DNA of 6,744 bases from Dehalococcoidia bacterium (GTDB lineage Bacteria; Chloroflexota; Dehalococcoidia; Dehalococcoidales; JAUXAE01). Shown here one piece after another: positions 4,909 through 6,744 of the stretch. The notes beneath the pieces were generated by a model, which saw only the letters and a program-made list of their open reading frames with translations, was not told where the DNA came from and made no database searches. How positions within the stretch are numbered: the first letter of the stretch is position 1; every line of letters starts with the position of its first letter. Position numbers and translations under genes: made by a program. The stretch lies in assembly GCA_030665535.1 (NCBI GenBank), contig DAOUZU010000053.1:1-6744 (forward strand), written 5' to 3'.

Positions 4909-5034
4909 ATGAGGATTGATGTCCAGCGCTATACGGAGCGTTTCGGTTCTGTCAGGCTCAACGATGTCCAGCGCGTCCTGGAGCTGGATTCGGGCCGGGG
5001 GATCCACTTACTGTCATTGGCTGAAAGGATATAG
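4909..5034 (+). CDS. Small ORF of 41 codons, unknown function
   Basis: I do not recognise this protein. It would be a 41-residue, charged, soluble peptide with no cysteine and no membrane segment. It begins MRIDVQRYTERFGSVRLND and ends LLSLAERI. Support comes from an excellent ribosome site GGAGGT (4898-4903) 5 nt before the ATG, an in-frame TAG directly upstream (4903-4905) that fixes the start, and a good promoter at 4816-4844. Codon choice favours G or C in third position, as in its neighbours. The motif Asp-Val-Gln-Arg occurs twice (residues 4-7 and 19-22), encoded by an exact 12-bp repeat GATGTCCAGCGC at 4918 and 4963. It may be a small regulatory protein or a gene remnant. The PAP2-like gene begins 109 bp later. 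Confidence 0.5.
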   Translation: MRIDVQRYTERFGSVRLNDVQRVLELDSGRGIHLLSLAERI

Positions 5035-5085
5035 GGTTTCAGACGGCCTGTCAATCAGCCGGGGAGGTTATGAAGGGGCGTATTA

Positions 5086-5094
5086 TGCTATAAT
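5086..5094 (+). promoter_or_regulatory. Extended -10 promoter element before the PAP2-like gene
   Basis: TGCTATAAT is a perfect extended -10 (TGnTATAAT). No convincing -35 lies 17-18 bp upstream, which is tolerated by extended -10 promoters. A start near 5101 would exclude the ATG at 5093 and favour the ATG at 5144. Confidence 0.45.
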
Positions 5095-5143
5095 GAGCGG
5101 CTTTATTACCTTTAGCGAGTACGAGTATATTGATAACATCAGA

Positions 5144-5728
5144 ATGAAGACGAGACTGGCCCACCTGGTATCAAATCTGCTTAACCCTTTTGTTCTTAGC
5201 CTTACCGTCATTATGGTGCTGGCCTACGAATCTTCGGCCAGTCCGGTCGACGCCTTCAAATGGTTGCTGATTATCATTGGCACCTCTGTGTTGCCGGTTT
5301 ACGTGACCAGCGTCTATATGGTGAGGGCCGGACAGCTGGACGGCATCTTCTCCAACCGGCGCAAGCAGCGGACCAAGATATATATTATCGGCATTGCCTG
5401 CGCTGCTGTAAGCTACCTTCTTCTGTGGTTGCTGGGGGCACCGGACGGCCTTATGGCGGCACTGGCGGCGGCGCTTTCTGCAAGCATCCTGTTTATGGCC
5501 ATTAATACTGTCTGGAAGATAAGCGTCCATACCGCCTTCGTTACGGCGGCGGCCATAATGCTGATAATCCTCTATGAGTGGGTGGGGGTCATAGCTCTGG
5601 CTATGGTACCGCTGACGGTTTGGGCCAGAATGGAACTCAGCCAGCATTCACTGGCCCAGGCGCTGGCCGGGGTGGCGCTTTCCGGCCTTATTATGGTTAC
5701 CGTCTTCTACCTTTTCGGTGTTATCTAG
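5144..5728 (+). CDS. PAP2-like (phosphatidic acid phosphatase-type) membrane protein
   Basis: This 194-residue integral membrane protein has about six hydrophobic helices (roughly 12-28, 40-60, 79-98, 103-124, 130-160 and 172-193). It resembles the divergent PAP2 family of bacterial membrane phosphatases. Recognisable motif remnants are the basic stretch NRRKQR (71-76), KISVHT with His129 in place of PSGH, and AR-x5-His168-x3-Gln172 in place of SR-x5-H-x3-D. Both catalytic histidines remain, but the partner Asp is Gln and PSGH is altered, so activity on lipid phosphates is uncertain. The ATG at 5144 begins MKTRLAHLV, a typical N-terminus. An ATG at 5093 would add 17 residues, and neither has a strong ribosome site. 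The gene converges on the coiled-coil gene and shares its stop region. Confidence 0.75.
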   Translation: MKTRLAHLVSNLLNPFVLSLTVIMVLAYESSASPVDAFKWLLIIIGTSVLPVYVTSVYMVRAGQLDGIFSNRRKQRTKIYIIGIACAAVSYLLLWLLGAPDGLMAALAAALSASILFMAINTVWKISVHTAFVTAAAIMLIILYEWVGVIALAMVPLTVWARMELSQHSLAQALAGVALSGLIMVTVFYLFGVI

Positions 5729-6744
5729 CCAAACCTCTTGGTGTGAGGAAGCTGGAAGACGATATCGCTCTCCTCAACCGGATTCGGGGTAGTCTTATCT
5801 ATCCTTGTATATGGTGTCGGCTTTTTTTCTATGGCGATAGCGGCCTCTTCCGGTAACTGGGCCATTTTCTTGGCCGTGTTCCTGGCCTCCATTATGACTT
5901 GCTCCGCCCTTTGCTTGGCGGCGGCGATAATGCTGGCCACCTCCCACTCTGACTTGCGCTTGGCTTGAGCCAGCACCCTGGCCAGTTCTTCCTCGCCCCT
6001 TTTCTTGCCCTTCTCGGTGGCTTCGCTTATTATCTGCTCCGCCTTCTGCCTGGCCTCTTCTGTTATCCGCCGGGGCTTTTCTTCAGCCTCTTTTTTACCC
6101 AGTTCTTTGGAGTATTTGATGATGCGCTCTGCTTCCTGCTGGGCTTTCTCCTTAATCTCCCTGATTTCGCGCTCCGCCTTCTGTCTCATTTCGGCGGTGT
6201 CCCTGGCCTGGGCCCGGGCTTCACCATTGGCCATCTCTGTTACTTTGGCGGCTACCTTCTCGGCTTCTCGCCTGGTAGCTGTTATTATCTTGCCTGCCTC
6301 ATCGTCCGCTGCCTGTTTGGCACCGGCGATAACCTTGGCCGCTTTCTGTTCCGCTTCGGCGATGGTGCGCTCTACCTGCCGGCGTTTCTGCTCTTCAGCC
6401 TGCTTAACGGCCTTATTTTCAGCCTCCCTGATAAGACGGGCAGCTTCTTCGCTGGCTCTGGCAATAACGGCGGCGGATTCTTGCTCGGCCTTTCCCCTGG
6501 CCTCCTCCGCAAACACGGCGGCAATCTGCTCTGCCTCCTGCCTGGAACCGGCTACCTGGCGGAATGCCTCTTGCTCGGCCTGTTGCCGGGAGTCAGCAAG
6601 TAGCTGGTTCGCCTCCTGACGGGCCCGGGCGATTATGACCTTGGCCTCGCCTTCGGCCGCTTGCTTTACCTTCTCCCCCTCCCCTTCAATAACCTTCGTC
6701 AGCCTGCTCTTGTACTCGTCAATGATACGAGCGGCCTCTTCGGC
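5725..6744 (-). CDS. Long Ala/Glu/Lys-rich coiled-coil protein (5' end outside the window)
   Basis: At least 339 residues are visible, and the frame stays open to the right edge, so the true start is not seen. Almost all of it is one long helix made of loosely repeating 11-residue and heptad units such as EAE-x-I-I-x-x-A-x-x-x-A. It has no Cys, almost no aromatic residues and no signal or membrane segment in view. Only the last ~40 residues break the pattern, with a Pro/Thr-rich tail ending QLPHTKRFG. This composition recalls the stalk subunits of ATP synthases (b subunit, V-type E) and DivIVA-like or other filament-forming proteins, but no diagnostic domain is visible and length exceeds normal stalk subunits. 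A scaffold role is only a guess. A GTG at 6516 is internal, not the start. Confidence 0.85.
   Translation of the reverse strand, partial: AEEAARIIDEYKSRLTKVIEGEGEKVKQAAEGEAKVIIARARQEANQLLADSRQQAEQEAFRQVAGSRQEAEQIAAVFAEEARGKAEQESAAVIARASEEAARLIREAENKAVKQAEEQKRRQVERTIAEAEQKAAKVIAGAKQAADDEAGKIITATRREAEKVAAKVTEMANGEARAQARDTAEMRQKAEREIREIKEKAQQEAERIIKYSKELGKKEAEEKPRRITEEARQKAEQIISEATEKGKKRGEEELARVLAQAKRKSEWEVASIIAAAKQRAEQVIMEARNTAKKMAQLPEEAAIAIEKKPTPYTRIDKTTPNPVEESDIVFQLPHTKRFG

Noticed and set aside
4510..5007. A 165-codon minus-strand frame.
   Set aside because: It covers the rubredoxin in the wrong frame; the rubredoxin itself (4541-4702) is certain.
4916..5143. Long start of the PAP2-like frame from a TTG at 4916.
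   Set aside because: The first part is Ser-rich, unlike a membrane protein, and overlaps the better-supported 41-codon ORF in another frame.
5965..6619. Two long open frames on the plus strand opposite the coiled-coil gene.
   Set aside because: They are complements of a low-complexity Ala/Glu/Lys-rich gene, give Leu/Phe/Gly- or Ser/Ala-rich nonsense, and have no ribosome site.
1..6744. CRISPR array, insertion sequence or rRNA.
   Set aside because: No spaced direct repeats, transposase motifs or conserved rRNA segments are visible anywhere in the window.

Overview
The window looks like chromosomal DNA from an anaerobic bacterium. Sigma-70-type promoters, Shine-Dalgarno (SD) sites and a bacterial ABC-2 exporter argue against an archaeon. 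Two rubredoxin-type proteins, a ferredoxin:disulfide reductase (FDR) and a short excisionase-type helix-turn-helix protein are typical of strict anaerobes. The gene styles suggest Chloroflexota (Dehalococcoidia-like), but that is inference, because no marker gene is present.

Left part, minus strand (1-2300): an ABC-2 exporter operon, ATPase (1250-2209) then permease (469-1257), is joined by an 8-nt overlap. It is driven by a good promoter at 2259-2287 and has a hairpin at the start of its leader. A 73-residue MerR/excisionase-like DNA-binding protein (15-236) lies further downstream. A cluster of inverted repeats (320-352 and 400-447) fills the gap between permease and regulator.

Middle, plus strand (2288-4300): a 457-bp AT-rich gap holds a doubtful small membrane ORF and a strong promoter (2550-2578). 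Then come a membrane-anchored DOMON protein (2667-3485), a CxxC glutaredoxin-like protein (3513-3791) and an FDR with a C-terminal rubredoxin domain (3788-4300). The last two genes overlap by GTGA. An intrinsic terminator is built into the last codons of the FDR gene. Facing it on the minus strand are a classical 53-residue rubredoxin (4541-4702) and a 63-residue seven-cysteine rubredoxin-like protein (4322-4513), with their own promoter (4740-4769). Together these four small redox proteins look like a thiol/electron-transfer module: ferredoxin or rubredoxin to FDR to glutaredoxin to cellular disulfides. The DOMON protein may link it to the outer face of the membrane.

Right part (4780-6744): a 41-residue ORF (4909-5034) has a near-consensus promoter overlapped by a 7-bp dyad and a perfect SD. 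A six-helix PAP2-like membrane protein (5144-5728) follows. A long alanine/glutamate-rich coiled-coil protein on the minus strand (5725 to beyond the right edge) converges on it, the two sharing the palindrome CTAG as stop codons.

The most interesting parts are the glutaredoxin-FDR-rubredoxin cluster, the terminator embedded in coding sequence, and the small ORF with an operator-like dyad.
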